Position numbers and translations under genes: made by a program
Part shown: piece after piece, positions 1 to 10,329 of the stretch
Layout of the letters: each line of letters begins with the position of its first letter
How positions within the stretch are numbered: the first letter of the stretch is position 1
Notes under the pieces: model-generated
What the model was told of the DNA's origin: nothing
Databases searched by the model: none
What the model saw: the letters and a program-made list of their open reading frames with translations, nothing else
From: Gyrodactylus bullatarudis
Lineage: Eukaryota; Platyhelminthes; Monogenea; Gyrodactylidea; Gyrodactylidae
Direction: 5' to 3'
Assembly: GCA_012064415.1 (NCBI GenBank)
Contig: SSNU01000143.1
Location: 143,876-187,639, forward strand
Length of the DNA stretch: 43,764 nucleotides

Positions 1-264
1 GACTATTCATATTTATGAAAGAGAATTGAAAAAATACGAAATTGAAAATTGTAAAAATCTAAAAAAAATCCACAGTTATTATAATTACTCTTTCGAGTGC
101 ACAATTGAAAAAAAAACACAATAAATCTACAGTGTGAAGTATTCATGTTAATTCAATTTTGTTTTTTTTCAGCCTTAATTACATACTAAATAGACAATTG
201 AGTTTTACAAATACTAAATGAAAAAATACAAAATTGACTTCTTCATTCTACGAACTAGACCTGA

Positions 265-1374
265 AAAAGGTATAAACTGTACACTTTTTCCCAACGAGAG
301 GAAATTCTCAAATTGATTGCAAATAGAGTTGACTATCGTACAGTTAATTCAAAATTTGGAACTTCGAAATCTTTTTTCTATAAATTAAAATCGAGTCATG
401 CCTGCCGATTCAAGTTTGCCCAGCCAAGATGTCCTAAATACGTTGTGATCGAGAAAGAGTTGAAGCTTTACTGCTCAAGTGTTGAAGTAACGAAGTCAAT
501 GATCAAAACAGAAGCCAAATCAATTGCAAACCGTTTAGAATATGATGAATTTCAATGCTCCAGATCTTTTGTGGACGATTTTATTAGGCGTAACAGAATT
601 CGTGTGATGGAAGAAATCTCATTGGAACTCCCAATGCCCCAAGAAAATTTGTTCATTATAGATTTCACTAGACTTTCAATTGGTTTCGGTAAAGTTCAAC
701 AAGGCTTAGGATATCTTAAAGTCTATGAGGCAGATCTACACTTGGTTATTATCCTGACTAATCATGCCACAGAAAAATACATGAGAATGATAACTCCAAT
801 GAAAAATTTGGGTAAGATTCTTGACAATTTCTTTTAAACTCAATTAACGAAATTGACATTCTAGGAAATTTCAACAACCCAGTTGTAGACCTGCTTCGTA
901 TATCGAGTGGAGAAAAAATTGAAGATTTGGTTTATGAAGCCACAAGAAGAATTCCACCGAACTCTAAAGTTCTAATCAGAAATTGCCCTACTGGCCAGAG
1001 AATAGTCGGAATAAGCTACAGAGAGCGCCGGGAACTTCAATGGGAATTCGTGAAGAACTGCTCTTTGATATCCAAATTGAAGAAGAGATATTTTAACAGG
1101 AGACATGAAAAGATCAAGGCTCTTGAACGTCAAGGTGAAATCTCTTTCTCTGCTGCTGAGGACCTTTCCTTTTTGTGTGATGCTTGGCATAGTATCAATT
1201 GCCAGGATGTTGCTGATGCCTTACACAAGAAATCGAGTCCCAGTAATTACAGACGATATGGATGAGATTAGTCGTAATTTCGATGTTTGCATGAACTTTT
1301 TCAGAGAACGGGGTGATAAGGAGAATGTTATTCTCAAGAGCCTTTTCAAAGATGTTAAACAGAGTTTTCATTAA
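265..1374 (+). pseudogene. pogo/CENP-B-like transposase relic
   Basis: A decayed DNA transposase of the pogo/Tigger (CENP-B-like) type. An open frame runs from 265 with no ATG, so the 5' end is missing. It starts with a helix-turn-helix stretch (YTFSQREEILKLI, then SKSFFYKLK), followed by a CENP-B-type second DNA-binding region (VTKSMIKTEAKSIA, then SRSFVDDFIRRNRIR). The middle reads FIIDFTRLSIGFG, where a first catalytic Asp would be expected, but I cannot assign a full DDE triad. Removing the intron at 812-864 joins this frame to the frame of the ORF at 927-1265. That ORF ends in DAWHSINCQDVADAL, which resembles the usual pogo C-terminal helix. A frameshift near 1225-1255 lets the reading continue to the TAA at 1372. 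Superfamily is fairly secure; exact family is not. Confidence 0.65.
812..864 (+). other. probable spliceosomal intron inside the transposase relic
   Basis: A 53-bp segment starts GTAAG at 812 and ends CTAG at 864. Both flanking frames are open, and in-frame stops lie inside the segment. Removing it completes a Gly codon (base 811 plus 865-866) and gives exactly 20 codons before the codon at 927, so the two ORFs fuse without a shift. This is inferred from sequence only. Confidence 0.6.
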
Positions 1375-1540
1375 AATTTTGATTAATTTTTATTTTATCT
1401 TAACTTAATTTGTGATAAACATGTTTGAGAAATGAGGAAATCTAGAAAAGTCAGAAAACAAATTTGGAATAAACATCTGAGACCAGTTTACAGATTCCCA
1501 CTCTTAAAAAAACAATGTTTTTTAAGTCGAAATTTCCTTT

Positions 1541-2040
1541 TCATTGATTTGTGAAAACATAACTTGAACCATCAGGCCCATCCAAATTAAACCTTTTCTC
1601 ATCAGTAAATATGACTTTATCCCAATTGATTCTTTGGCTCAATTTATCCTTGATCCAATCTACTCGAAAAATTTTATCGAAATCTGAGAGTTTCGGGACT
1701 TTTTTTGATTTCCTCCAAGACATTTTCATATTTTTTTTACATATTTTTGAATGGTTCTTAAATTTAGACTCAGATCTAGCTTTGCTTTTGCCTGGTTGCA
1801 ATTCATAAAGTTTTTAGTAAGGAGTCTTTTGATTTGCCCTCTCTGGATGTTTGTAATTTTCGGCTTTCGACCAGGCTTTTTTGAATTTTTATTGTAGGTT
1901 TTCTTGTTAAAAATTCTTGTAATTGTTGCAGGGGAGCATTCGAATCTTCGTGCGATTTCTCTATTTGAAATCCCAGTGTTTTTCATGGTTTTAATAGTCT
2001 TGAGTTCCTCACAATTGAAGCGACAATTATGATGGTACAT
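1541..2040 (-). pseudogene. Tc1-like transposase, 5' half
   Basis: The minus-strand ORF begins with ATG at 2040. It has a Tc1-type paired helix-turn-helix: GISNREIARRFECSPATI, then the GR-rich linker KKPGRKPKI, then the second HTH NCNQAKAKLDLSLNLRTI. A frameshift around 1726-1801 moves to a second frame. That frame carries WDKVIFTDEKRFNLDGPDG, the region of the first catalytic Asp. It stops at 1541, so the second Asp and the Glu are absent. The 5' terminal inverted repeat lies upstream at about 2157-2177. The same family recurs at 17420-17957. Family assignment is strong; function is lost. Confidence 0.85.
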
Positions 2041-2224
2041 CTTTCAGAAAGTCAATGTTTTTTGTGGTATATTCTTAAATTAGTTCATGAAATTATGAAA
2101 TATTAACTTACAACAGATTTCTTAAACAACTATGTTAGTAGATAGAGAATATCAAAAGTGTTTCACATATTAGTTCGTTTTCAACTTCAATGAAAAATAG
2201 TATTTTTACTTGTACAGAGAAAGA

Positions 2225-2367
2225 TGAAAAGGTAAAAAAATTCATTCAGATATCAATTGATAGAGAATTTTATAATGTATCAAATGGTCTTGATTTGAAA
2301 AATTTATCATTTTAAATAAATCGACAGTTTAAAATATTCAGAGTGTTTCAGATATTAAATCGACCAC
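2225..2367 (+). mobile_element. 3' end of the Tc1-like element, opposite orientation
   Basis: This segment matches, in reverse complement, the 3' end of the copy at 17420-17560. It includes the coding tail (KVKKFIQ...SNGLDLKN) and the terminal repeat GTGTTTCAGATATTAAATCG ending at 2367. TA follows at 2368-2369, as expected for a TA-targeting Tc1 element. It points the opposite way to the 5' half next to it, so the two pieces are head to head. The matching 5' TIR core is AGTGTTTCACATATTAGTTC at 2157-2176. Confidence 0.65.
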
Positions 2368-2369
2368 TA

Positions 2370-4332
2370 TACATGTAAGCCCAAGGAGAGGCAGAGAGGT
2401 AAAAGTATCCCCCACCTTCATTTTTTCAACACAAATAAGACGACGCGTTTGAGTTTCAACGCAAATGGAACTTCCGCAACAAATACAATTCAATTTTGAA
2501 ATTAGTTTCAGATTTCAGTTGATTTTAGATAAATAATCAAAAGAGCCATCTTTGGTTTTCCCAATCTTATAACCCCCCTCTCAAAATATTAGGTGACCTA
2601 TTCTCTGTTCATTGTGATTGAAAGTGCGTATGTGTGAGTAGAGAACCCTATTCTATGCAAGATGAGGAGAATAGTCTGAAAATTAATAAGAACTAAATGT
2701 AAAGCTAATCAACAAATTTTCAACAACCTATTGGAAAATTTGAGATTCTGGTAGCGAAATATAATTGAAACTGTAAAAATTTTAAAGGATAAAAAATGGC
2801 TCATTTCTGATTGGCCGACGAATACTCAAATTCTATTGATCTATTCATATGTTTCGGGGTAGAAATGGTAACGTGTACTTAAACATTCACAAAATTCTCG
2901 TCAAAAATTTGAAGAAATTTTATCGCAAAATTCTCCATGAATTAATAATATAAGGATGAAATCGCATTTTTTTGGTAAGAAATTTAATGAATGTATCTTA
3001 TCCCAAGTCAGATAAACTTTTTATAGCTAAATTGTGAAAAAAAAATTTCCATGAATTCAATCCATATTCTGTTGACTGATCTCGATCAGGAATAAATTGA
3101 AATTCACCTAACTGATCTTTACTTCTCGCAGATTCTGGAAGAATTTTTGATTCGTCCGGATCATAAAAATCAAGCAGAAAATCGTGATTTTTGCGTCACA
3201 GTCTTATGCGTGGATTATTTCCGGAACAGCAGAGAGCTTAGCAAACTCAAATCACATGTAACATGTGTAACTAATAAAAGAGTTCAATACGGTAACATAT
3301 ATAAGGGATCTCACCAGAGATAAAGTGAATCACAATGAACTGAGAAGTTGGAACGCTTTCAAGGATGTTTGTATACATCTCACGGAAATACTCGTCCGGA
3401 TAATAAAGAGGATATATTAAATTAGCTTATAAATTCTTATGAAAACCTTTTTTGTTTAATAAAACTAAACTTATTCTAATTTTGTATTGATTTATTTACT
3501 TGACGCTATCATTCCATTATCAGATGTCGAATCATCACAGAAATTTTAATCGTGAATACATATGCTCTTTGCCTTTTATTTCCTATTTAGTTCTTTAGAA
3601 ATTTATAATATTTAAATCACTATATTTGTAGATTTTCGGTTTAACGAGTTGGATTTGTGCGAATTATATTACTTGTTTTATCTTCTTTAGCTAGAAAATA
3701 AGATGAGGAATTAAAAATATCTAAAAAACGATAATTAGAAAAAAGTTGAAACACCTGACGTTAGTTAACATGGAAATGGTTTAACGTCAGTTTATATTGG
3801 TTGATTTTCTTTAGGAGTTTATGTCATCACAGAAGTGATTGTGGTGTTTAGTATTTCCTCTATTTTCGCTTATTGCTTTTGTTTTAACAAATAAACGATA
3901 TTTTTTAAAATTTGATTCAGGGTTTGGTGAAAAAGGATAAGTGTTATTGTCTTTTATTATATCAGATTCGATCCTCAGCATCTTGCTTGAGAATTAAGAG
4001 TAAGCCTGTATCTGTTGTAGATAAAATTTTCATCAGTAGTTACAATATTAACAAAAAGAAGAGAAATCAAGCTTTCTAATTATACCAAATTTGAATTTAC
4101 GCAAGTTTTGAAGGAGAAAAATTGCGGGATTCTCATTTCTTATAGCACAACCTAATAACTGATATTGAGATGAGAATCCAGTAATTTTGAAAAATATTTT
4201 TCTCCGGAGAGTTAGGAACAAATTCAAAAATAAAAATGAAAATAGAAAATATTCTAAGCTAAGATTGAATTCTTTGTTTATTCCTAATTATTTTTTAATG
4301 CTTAGTGCTTATAATATTTAATTGAGTAAAAA
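2370..4332. other. no recognisable gene
   Basis: AT-rich sequence with no recognised protein. It starts with a GCAGAGAGGT motif (2391-2400) shared with several other element borders. An ATTGG (inverted CCAAT) box with GAATTTGAGTATTC-like context on the minus strand lies near 2800-2850. A 62-codon open stretch (about 3130-3319, after a CTTCTCGCAG acceptor-like site) has no recognised homology. A motif around 3338-3410 resembles part of the 719-bp tandem unit at 33.3 kb. Confidence 0.4.
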
Positions 4333-5230
4333 AGACTCAACGAAATCGAAGACAAGGCAGCTTATGAACGTTTGATATATGAACTAGATCTTACGCAAAA
4401 TCGTAAATATGATTCAAACAAAAAGAAGTTTAAACTTGAACTTGTAGCGCTTAAAGAACTTAAGTCTAATGAGAACATCTTTTTAACTAAGCCTGATAAG
4501 GGAATGGGTATTGTGGTAATGTTAGAGGATTATTATAAGGTACGGTTTTTTTTGTTAGAAAAAAATATCTATATTGAAAAAAAGATGAATACAAAAATGA
4601 ACTTAATAAAATGTCAGATACTATCAATTCTTTCACTGATTTTTACATCAGATATGTTGATGACACCTTTATTTTGATGAAACCCAAGTTATCAGCAGAT
4701 GACTTTCTCTCAAAGATGAACATGTTTCATCAAAGCATTAAGTTTACTATGATGTCCTATATCGCATAAAGTTGGCTTAGTAATTGGTCTAGGGAGGAGG
4801 ATAAGAAGAATAGCAAGTCCAGAGGAATGGCCAAATGAAATAGAGAATTCGAAGTTATGTCTGATAGTCCATCAGTGATGGATAATGATTATGCTAAGAA
4901 ATTTGTTGAAAATTCATTAATATATCATAGAATAGGGATGAAGATATCAATACAGATGAAATGGAAAAAACTAAAATTTCCATGAGACTCAACTTCAAAG
5001 GCGACAGTTTTAGTAATGACATCAGAAGAAGGCTTAACAATTTCATCAATCAACATTGAAATAATATACAATTAAAAATTGTTTTTAAAACACAGAGACT
5101 GTTTAGTTTGATTCATAAATATTTACTCGAGCCGGAGGAGAAGAAGATAATTTATAAATTCCAATGTGACTGGGGTGGTTCGTGGTAGAATGATTAGGAA
5201 GCTGTCTACGAATCTTTCCATTCTGTTAAA
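4333..5230 (+). pseudogene. Penelope-like element (family 1), internally deleted copy A
   Basis: A broken PLE polyprotein. Reading through several frames gives the N-terminal linker (LDLTQNRKYDS), the fingers motif TKPDKGMGIVVM, then a jump to the RT catalytic motif YIRYVDDTFILMKP (about 4640-4690). The core between fingers and motif C is deleted. Next come the thumb-like segment HKVGLVIGL (about 4760) and the start of the GIY-YIG domain (IYKFQCD, about 5150), where the reading is lost. Copies at 18395-19655, 19640-20124 and 20171-21727 carry the same protein, which confirms the order. Not functional. Confidence 0.85.
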
Positions 5231-5589
5231 GAATGAATCATCATGAGTTTTGTCAGATTGAGGTTTAAAGATTGAATTTTAATTTCAAAATCGAAAATGA
5301 GCATGATAACTTTGTACACCTATGAATTTTTTGTAATGATTCACTGAGCATAGTAAATTTACAAGATAAATCAGTTTTTCATCAGCTTTCTAATGGTATG
5401 AGTTTTGCTACAATGTTTTATCAAATTTTTTATTTTATTATTTCACGAATAGAATTATATCAATTGATAGAGAAAAAGGATATCTTTATATCTATAAAAC
5501 CAAATATAAGAAAAACTCATTTCTTGAGCGTTCTTAGACCTTATTGTAAAGCAGGATAAAAAATAACATCTATGTTTCCCCAATGAGCA

Positions 5590-5672
5590 ATCCTCGATTC
5601 TGATTGGTACTTACAGTGAACCAATGATATTCGAGTGAAATTTGCCCTATATAAGCGGGGAAGAGTCGGATT
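5590..5672 (+). promoter_or_regulatory. promoter-like segment with CCAAT boxes and TATA
   Basis: An inverted CCAAT box (TCTGATTGG), then AACCAATGATATTCGAGTG, and a TATA box CTATATAAGC near 5648. The CCAAT plus ATTCGAGT combination recurs at about 13640 and 22505, which suggests a transposon promoter module. Confidence 0.4.
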
Positions 5673-5689
5673 CTTATTTATCTCTTCTC

Positions 5690-5945
5690 ACTTTACAGGA
5701 CTTTCACCTGTACTCATGTTGCTTTTAAGAAAGGGTGATTTATTTTCCTTCTCATCTTCCATAATGAATTTCATATTGGTGTGAGCATTATTAAACATAT
5801 CTAATGATGCATTCTCTTCTATATCTTCATTGATAAACAAGAGTGTTTTAATGACACTGTGTCATGTACGTATCGTCTATATTTGTTACAGCGTTCAATA
5901 GTTTCTTTCAATGTACGATTTTCCAATCTCACAAGAGATAAGTCT
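5690..5945 (-). pseudogene. PLE reverse transcriptase fragment (motif C region), another family
   Basis: On the minus strand a short stretch reads RTLKETIERCNKYRRYVHDT. The YVHDT corresponds to the RT motif C YVDDT with the first catalytic Asp changed to His. After a frameshift it continues with FINEDIEENASLDMFNNAH, NMKFIMEDEKENKSPFL, and ends near 5690. The spacing from YxDDT to a helix with N-x-H and then (K/R)FTxE and S-FLD is typical of PLE RT domains. It is a different family from copy A. It is a relic with at least one frameshift and a lost catalytic residue. Confidence 0.6.
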
Positions 5946-6880
5946 GCAATTAAATGTCCAGTATTTTGAATAAGTTTTTTGCTTCTTTCGTAAAATTAGC
6001 GAATTCGTATTGCAATGTCAATTAGGTCTGTATATTAATATGCTAGTAAAGGAGCACTTCAAACATTTACTTCTAAAATTTTCCTTTCAAATTCTTTAAT
6101 TTATACGGTATCATAATAATATCAACTTACAGCTCATTAATCTAATATTCATTGTTAGTATTCGTTACTTTCAGATTGAGGATCCTTCAGAAACAATAAA
6201 ATTTAGAAAAAAATTCAGAAAAATTAGTCATTCATTGAAGAGAGATTTTATTTAAAGATGAGTTATCAGTAGGACCTCAAAAATAGTACCAAAAAAATAA
6301 AAAATAGTATCTCATAAACTCAAAAATAAGTAGAAAGAAGTACTTTCAAAGAAATTTAAGAGATTTTGAAAAATAGTCCTCTACCGCAGAATTTTTAGTC
6401 AATCTTGTGTCAAAAAATTTCTGAGTTTTGTTCAATTTTTTTTCCATGATAGAAAATGACCTTCAACTGTTCTTGTGCATATTTTACAAAATACATACAT
6501 TGTATATCCTTTTAGTTGAAATTTGAAATTCATGAAGGAATATTATCCAACTAAAAGCTATGATCTAGATGCTATTTTCTTACACGATGAAAGCTCGGTA
6601 TCAGGAATATAGCTGTCAATTCATCTAAAATTGTGATTTGTAACTAGGTGAAGAATACTAGGAATATTCTGAGATTATCTGAGTTATAACTGATAACTAG
6701 GGCCTTAAAATAGCATATAATGCATTTTTTCTAACAATTTCTCGTGCTTTAAAAATTCCAAAATCGTAAACGAAATTTCGATAGGACCCTAGGATCCAAA
6801 GTTATAAATGCATAATTGCATATTTTTTTTATAAAATCATGCCTAGATGAATCATATTTACTTTTGACAAAGAAAATTTT
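5946..6880. other. no recognisable gene
   Basis: AT-rich noncoding sequence. The only structure seen is a 96-bp piece (6697-6792) bounded by CTAGGGCC and GGACCCTAG, which resembles short hAT-type inverted termini but has no clear target-site duplication. Confidence 0.35.
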
Positions 6881-6934
6881 TTGATTGAATCTAATGACTG
6901 AACCAAATAGAATATATAAACTCAATACTGTGTA

Positions 6935-7225
6935 TTATACATTTACTAAATCTTTAGCTTGTTTCTTATTATTAATGATATTCGTTGATTGTTTGTTGAC
7001 CCTCAACTCAGCAGTTGAAGAGTCTTTGTGGCTGGACATTGAAGTCCTTGTGTTGAGGGGGTTAAATTCCTCGAATACTGAGTGAGCCTCAGCTTGTGGT
7101 ATAGATTTACCGTTCCTAAGAACGGCTGCGACTTTAGGCTCGTCATCAGAAGAGAATGACGTTTCGCCAGCGCTTGTGGATGATGAGAGTTCAAGTTGCT
7201 CTTTTATGCTTTCTGATTCAGGCAT
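6935..7225 (-). CDS. unrecognised Ser/Glu-rich 96-residue ORF
   Basis: Not recognised. The ORF starts ATG at 7225 in a reasonable context (CTTAATGCC). It is rich in Ser, Glu, Lys and Asn. An acidic, Ser-rich first half (SSSTSAGETSFSSDDEP) is followed by VLRNGKSIPQAEAHSVFEEF. The base composition (about 45% GC in the middle) is higher than the flanks, which supports it having been coding. It could be the N-terminus of a transposon ORF or a host exon. No domain or signal peptide was seen. Confidence 0.35.
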   Translation of the reverse strand: MPESESIKEQLELSSSTSAGETSFSSDDEPKVAAVLRNGKSIPQAEAHSVFEEFNPLNTRTSMSSHKDSSTAELRVNKQSTNIINNKKQAKDLVNV

Positions 7226-7895
7226 TAAGAAAGTGTGCGTAAATAAGCGTGTGTATTTGTAAGATAATGATCATAAGAGATAAAGTTAAACAAATAGGAT
7301 TACAATTATAAATTAATTATTTGTTTGTTTGAAGTTTGGTGGGAATTTAATGATAATTCACTACATACATATTGTATTGTAGGGCTTAGTGCCACAAAAA
7401 TATCTTGACCAATGAAATGCAAGCACGCTCTATTACTCTTGAGTCACAATCACGCCATTCAAATCTGTCAATCACACATGGAAAAATACGTGAACTGACT
7501 TCTCATCAAGTTCTTAAGTACAAAAGATTATTTCCTTAGGATTTGAAGTGACAGTAGATAATAACAATTACGTGTTGCAATTAAAATTTTTAAATAATGA
7601 TGATCATACTACTTGTTCGTCAAAACTAAAAAAATATGCATATAGATACAAAATGCTTGTAAATATGGAAATAAAACAGACTGACTATTAATCAAGAGAT
7701 TATTATAGAGAGTATTTCATCTAATATTTTACTAAATTTTTTTTACTCACCTGACAACTTCTTTTTCCGCTTACAAAAATAATTAATTTGAAATAATATT
7801 TAAATATACGTAATTGATAGCTAAATCGTTTATAGGTTTAGGTTTTTTTTTGAAAATCTAGAATTTCAATACAGTCAATGATGGCTCACAAGATG
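7226..7895. other. no recognisable gene
   Basis: AT-rich spacer with one CCAAT motif (GACCAATGAAATGC near 7409). Nothing else was recognised. Confidence 0.35.
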
Positions 7896-8796
7896 AATAC
7901 ATTCTTCCACTCACTTTATATTTATACCTCTCTGCTGGGATCGAGATTATTCCAGGCTTCTTTCGCGATATATATGTTACAGTGAAAATGGGAAATCAGT
8001 GAGTGGACAGAAATCAATAGTGAAAGTGGGAAACCAGTAAAAACTCAGTGAAAATGGGAAATGAATTAAATTTTTCCGATTTTAACTGGTTTTTCCCTGA
8101 AATCATATATCAAGTGTATTATCTATTCCAGATATATGCATAAATGGTTTATTCATGTCATAGACTGTGTATTACACGTAAAGGGGTGGGATTTTATTCT
8201 ATTTTGTATTCTTATCTACATGGGGCTAAAAAGAGAGTAGTTTTAAATAAATTAGTTTTTAAATGTATGACTGAGGGAGCGAGTGTATCTAGAGTTGCAT
8301 TTTCAAACATTAAAAATTCTTTCCAAACTTTAATTTTATCTCGTAAAGACGACCATTGACTAACTTGACTAAAAAATTACCTTAGTAAATATTATGAAAT
8401 TAATATAACTTTGTTTATGAAACTAGAGATTACCTGAAATTAAATTTTAACAAACTAAATTACTCAGAACTTCAGTACCAACTGAAGAGATAAATACTGA
8501 AATCTCCCTTGTACGTGTAATACACAGTCTATGACATGAATAAACCATTTATGCATATATCTGGAATAGATAATACACTTGATATATGATTTCAGGGAAA
8601 AACCAGTGAAAATCGGAAAAATTTAATTCATTTCCCATTTTCACTGAGTTTTTACTGGTTTCCCACCTTCACTATTGATTTCTGTCCACTCACTGATTTC
8701 CCATTTTCACTGTAACATATATATCGCGAAAGAAGCCTGGAATAATCTCGATCCCAGCAGAGAGGTATAAATATAAAGTGAGTGGAAGAATGTATT
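7896..8796. mobile_element. foldback-type element with about 287-bp inverted arms
   Basis: The left arm (7896-8184) and right arm (8509-8796) are near-identical inverted copies. They start AATACATTCTTCCACTCACT and end in the centre near TATTACACGTA. Each arm has several spaced copies of AGTGAAAATGGGAAA-type repeats, separated by TGGACAGAAATCA and similar spacers. The 324-bp centre holds an open frame (8144-8359) with no recognised homology; I do not call it a gene. No clean target-site duplication was found. It sits immediately beside a pogo-like fragment. It is non-autonomous and its mobilising superfamily is unknown. Confidence 0.85.
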
Positions 8797-8824
8797 AAGA
8801 AATGTTCTGTCATTATCATCAGAA

Positions 8825-9060
8825 CACCGGGGCTTCATGGCTTAATAGATGATATGGAAGGGTCTTCTCTCCCATCTGCATTAACACAGAAAATCATCGT
8901 TACTCTATCCTTGAGATCTTTGTAGCCATGAGGATTTTTATCCTTCTTTACTAAAACTTTTAATTTTGTTATATAAATCAACAATGCTGTCTCATGAAGA
9001 TAATCAGATAAAACAATTGTAAAATCTCGGTTGAAATCTTCTTATAATTCATGAAAAACC
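8825..9060 (-). pseudogene. pogo/Tigger-like transposase fragment, middle region
   Basis: The minus strand reads HETALLIYITKLKVLVKK, then GYKDLKDRVTMIFCVNADG, then KP and SPGVL. This matches the usual order of the first catalytic region (DET..L), the G-x-K-x-x-K-D-R block and the C-x-N-A-x-G block of CENP-B-like DDE transposases. The catalytic Asp of DET is His here. The fragment ends beside the right arm of the foldback element (8796). A stop follows KP and neither end of the protein is present. It differs from the pogo copies at 0.3, 10 and 23 kb. Confidence 0.6.
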
Positions 9061-9394
9061 CTTTGAGCTTCCTACAGGCTATTAAACAATAATTAAAATT
9101 ATTTAGACCTACTCTTCTAAAGGTTAAATTGCTTCTCTGACAAATTTTCATGTGATGACCGTAAGAGCTCTTACAGTCAGTCATATCTATTGTATTAGCA
9201 ACAGCGAACACAAGCCTCTTAAACTAATGGATTGTCAGTCAGAATTTCTTCTAGTTTTTCCATTAAAACTTCTTAAAAACAGGAATGGTCTTCATTCCGT
9301 GTTGAGATCTATTTTCGATGAATTAAGTTTCTTCTCATCTGGGGATAAATATCTCTTGATGCTCTGTTTGCCTTGGATATGTAAAAATTAGCTG

Positions 9395-9411
9395 TTTACG
9401 TAATACGTAAA
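9395..9411. repeat. 17-bp palindrome
   Basis: TTTACGTA-A-TACGTAAA, a perfect palindrome with a one-base centre. It could be a dimeric regulator site or chance. Confidence 0.4.
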
Positions 9412-9514
9412 TAGTAGCCTGGTTGCAAAATTACAATGTACATTTCTGTCCACAATCCCATGCATCAAGCGAATGCTTAATATGTGATTGCTGAATTGGA
9501 TGTCGATAATAAAC

Positions 9515-9540
9515 TATAAAACGTCCAAGGACAGTGCAGT
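9515..9540 (+). promoter_or_regulatory. possible TATA/initiator promoter
   Basis: TATAAAA at 9515-9521 is followed at 18 and 23 bases by two CAGT initiator-like sites (9532-9535, 9537-9540). An ATG-started ORF begins at 9593. The TATA-to-start spacing is a little short. Confidence 0.3.
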
Positions 9541-9592
9541 CAAGCAGAGATTTTCTCTTAGTGTTCATAGACTAGAATAAATATTTCTTACT

Positions 9593-9880
9593 ATGACTAA
9601 GTCTTCTCTTGCTAGTCCAGATAGACTGACTTATTTGGAGGATACGATTCCGCAAGGATCGGTTCTGATAGCTAATGCAGACAAAGTCTCAGAAGCAAGC
9701 ACCTCAGCAGTCAAAGACTCTGAGGATAATATTATCGATGGAAAGACCTTCGACACTACACATGGTGACCACGCAACAATATCTCAGTCAACTTTGGACA
9801 ACGCACTCATTCTATTAGAATGGTATGTGTCTTCAAGGCAAAGTAGGACTTTGAGGGTTAAATTACCGATCAACTGGTAA
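9593..9880 (+). CDS. unrecognised ORF, possible first exon
   Basis: Not recognised. The ORF starts with ATG after ATTTCTTACT. It is Ser/Thr/Asp-rich (DKVSEASTSAVKDSEDNI) and of higher GC than its flanks. A splice-donor-like GGTATGT occurs at 9822-9828, so coding may end at Leu-Glu-Trp (about 9822) rather than at the stop at 9880. No downstream exon was identified. It may belong to a lost retroelement or be a host first exon. Confidence 0.3.
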   Translation: MTKSSLASPDRLTYLEDTIPQGSVLIANADKVSEASTSAVKDSEDNIIDGKTFDTTHGDHATISQSTLDNALILLEWYVSSRQSRTLRVKLPINW

Positions 9881-9954
9881 CAGGTCCGAGGTAATTGTAA
9901 TGTAGCAAATATTTTAACCAAAAAAGTTCAAATTATTTTATCTAGGATCAATAA

Positions 9955-10320
9955 AACGTGTTGGTTTCCAAAAAAAGCAGCAAAATTAGTTAGCCATTCT
10001 TCAAAAATTTCTCTTGTCATCCAGGCTTTCGGAGAATTCTTGTAATCTTGAGGAATAACACCACCAAAGAAACGCGGTCTCTGAGATTAAATATAATGTT
10101 ATTAATCATTAATCGAAGGTCCAAAATTTTACATCAAACTAACCGATAAATAATAAAGGAGATTTATTTCCGGTAGCGCAAAAAAATATTGAAATACGTT
10201 GTTTTTGTGTTGCCTGTAGAACAAGTCTCTATTGTTCGGTTATACTAATGAAAATAAAATAAACTTGATTCGTCTGCATTCCAAACATTTTCAGCAGTTC
10301 TAATTGAGCTTCTAAAAAAT
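9955..10320 (-). pseudogene. pogo-like transposase fragment, first catalytic half
   Basis: Minus-strand frames read ENVWNADESSLFYFH, the NADE(T/S) motif with the first catalytic Asp. QRISIFFCATGNKSPLLFIG follows in another frame. After a gap of about 60 bp comes RPRFFGGVIPQDY and AWMTREIFEEWL, then a stop after ILDKII. The gap (about 10081-10143) has GT and AG ends on this strand, but splicing there does not restore frame. It may therefore be a decayed intron or an indel. The second half of this copy is absent. Confidence 0.7.
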
Positions 10321-10329
10321 ATTGAATTT

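Noticed and set aside
6697..6792. 96-bp segment with CTAGGGCC and GGACCCTAG ends, possible hAT MITE
   Set aside because: Inverted ends match for only about 10 bases and no 8-bp duplication is present.
8144..8359. 71-codon ORF inside the foldback element
   Set aside because: Its start lies in the inverted arm, the composition matches the noncoding flanks, and no homology was recognised.
8815..8835. CTGATGA plus eight bases plus GAAC on the minus strand, hammerhead-like
   Set aside because: GAAA is GAAC, no stem I is seen, and the segment reads as part of the pogo-like transposase fragment.
10081..10143. Possible 63-bp intron in the pogo-like fragment on the minus strand
   Set aside because: GT and AG ends exist but removing the segment does not join the two readable frames.
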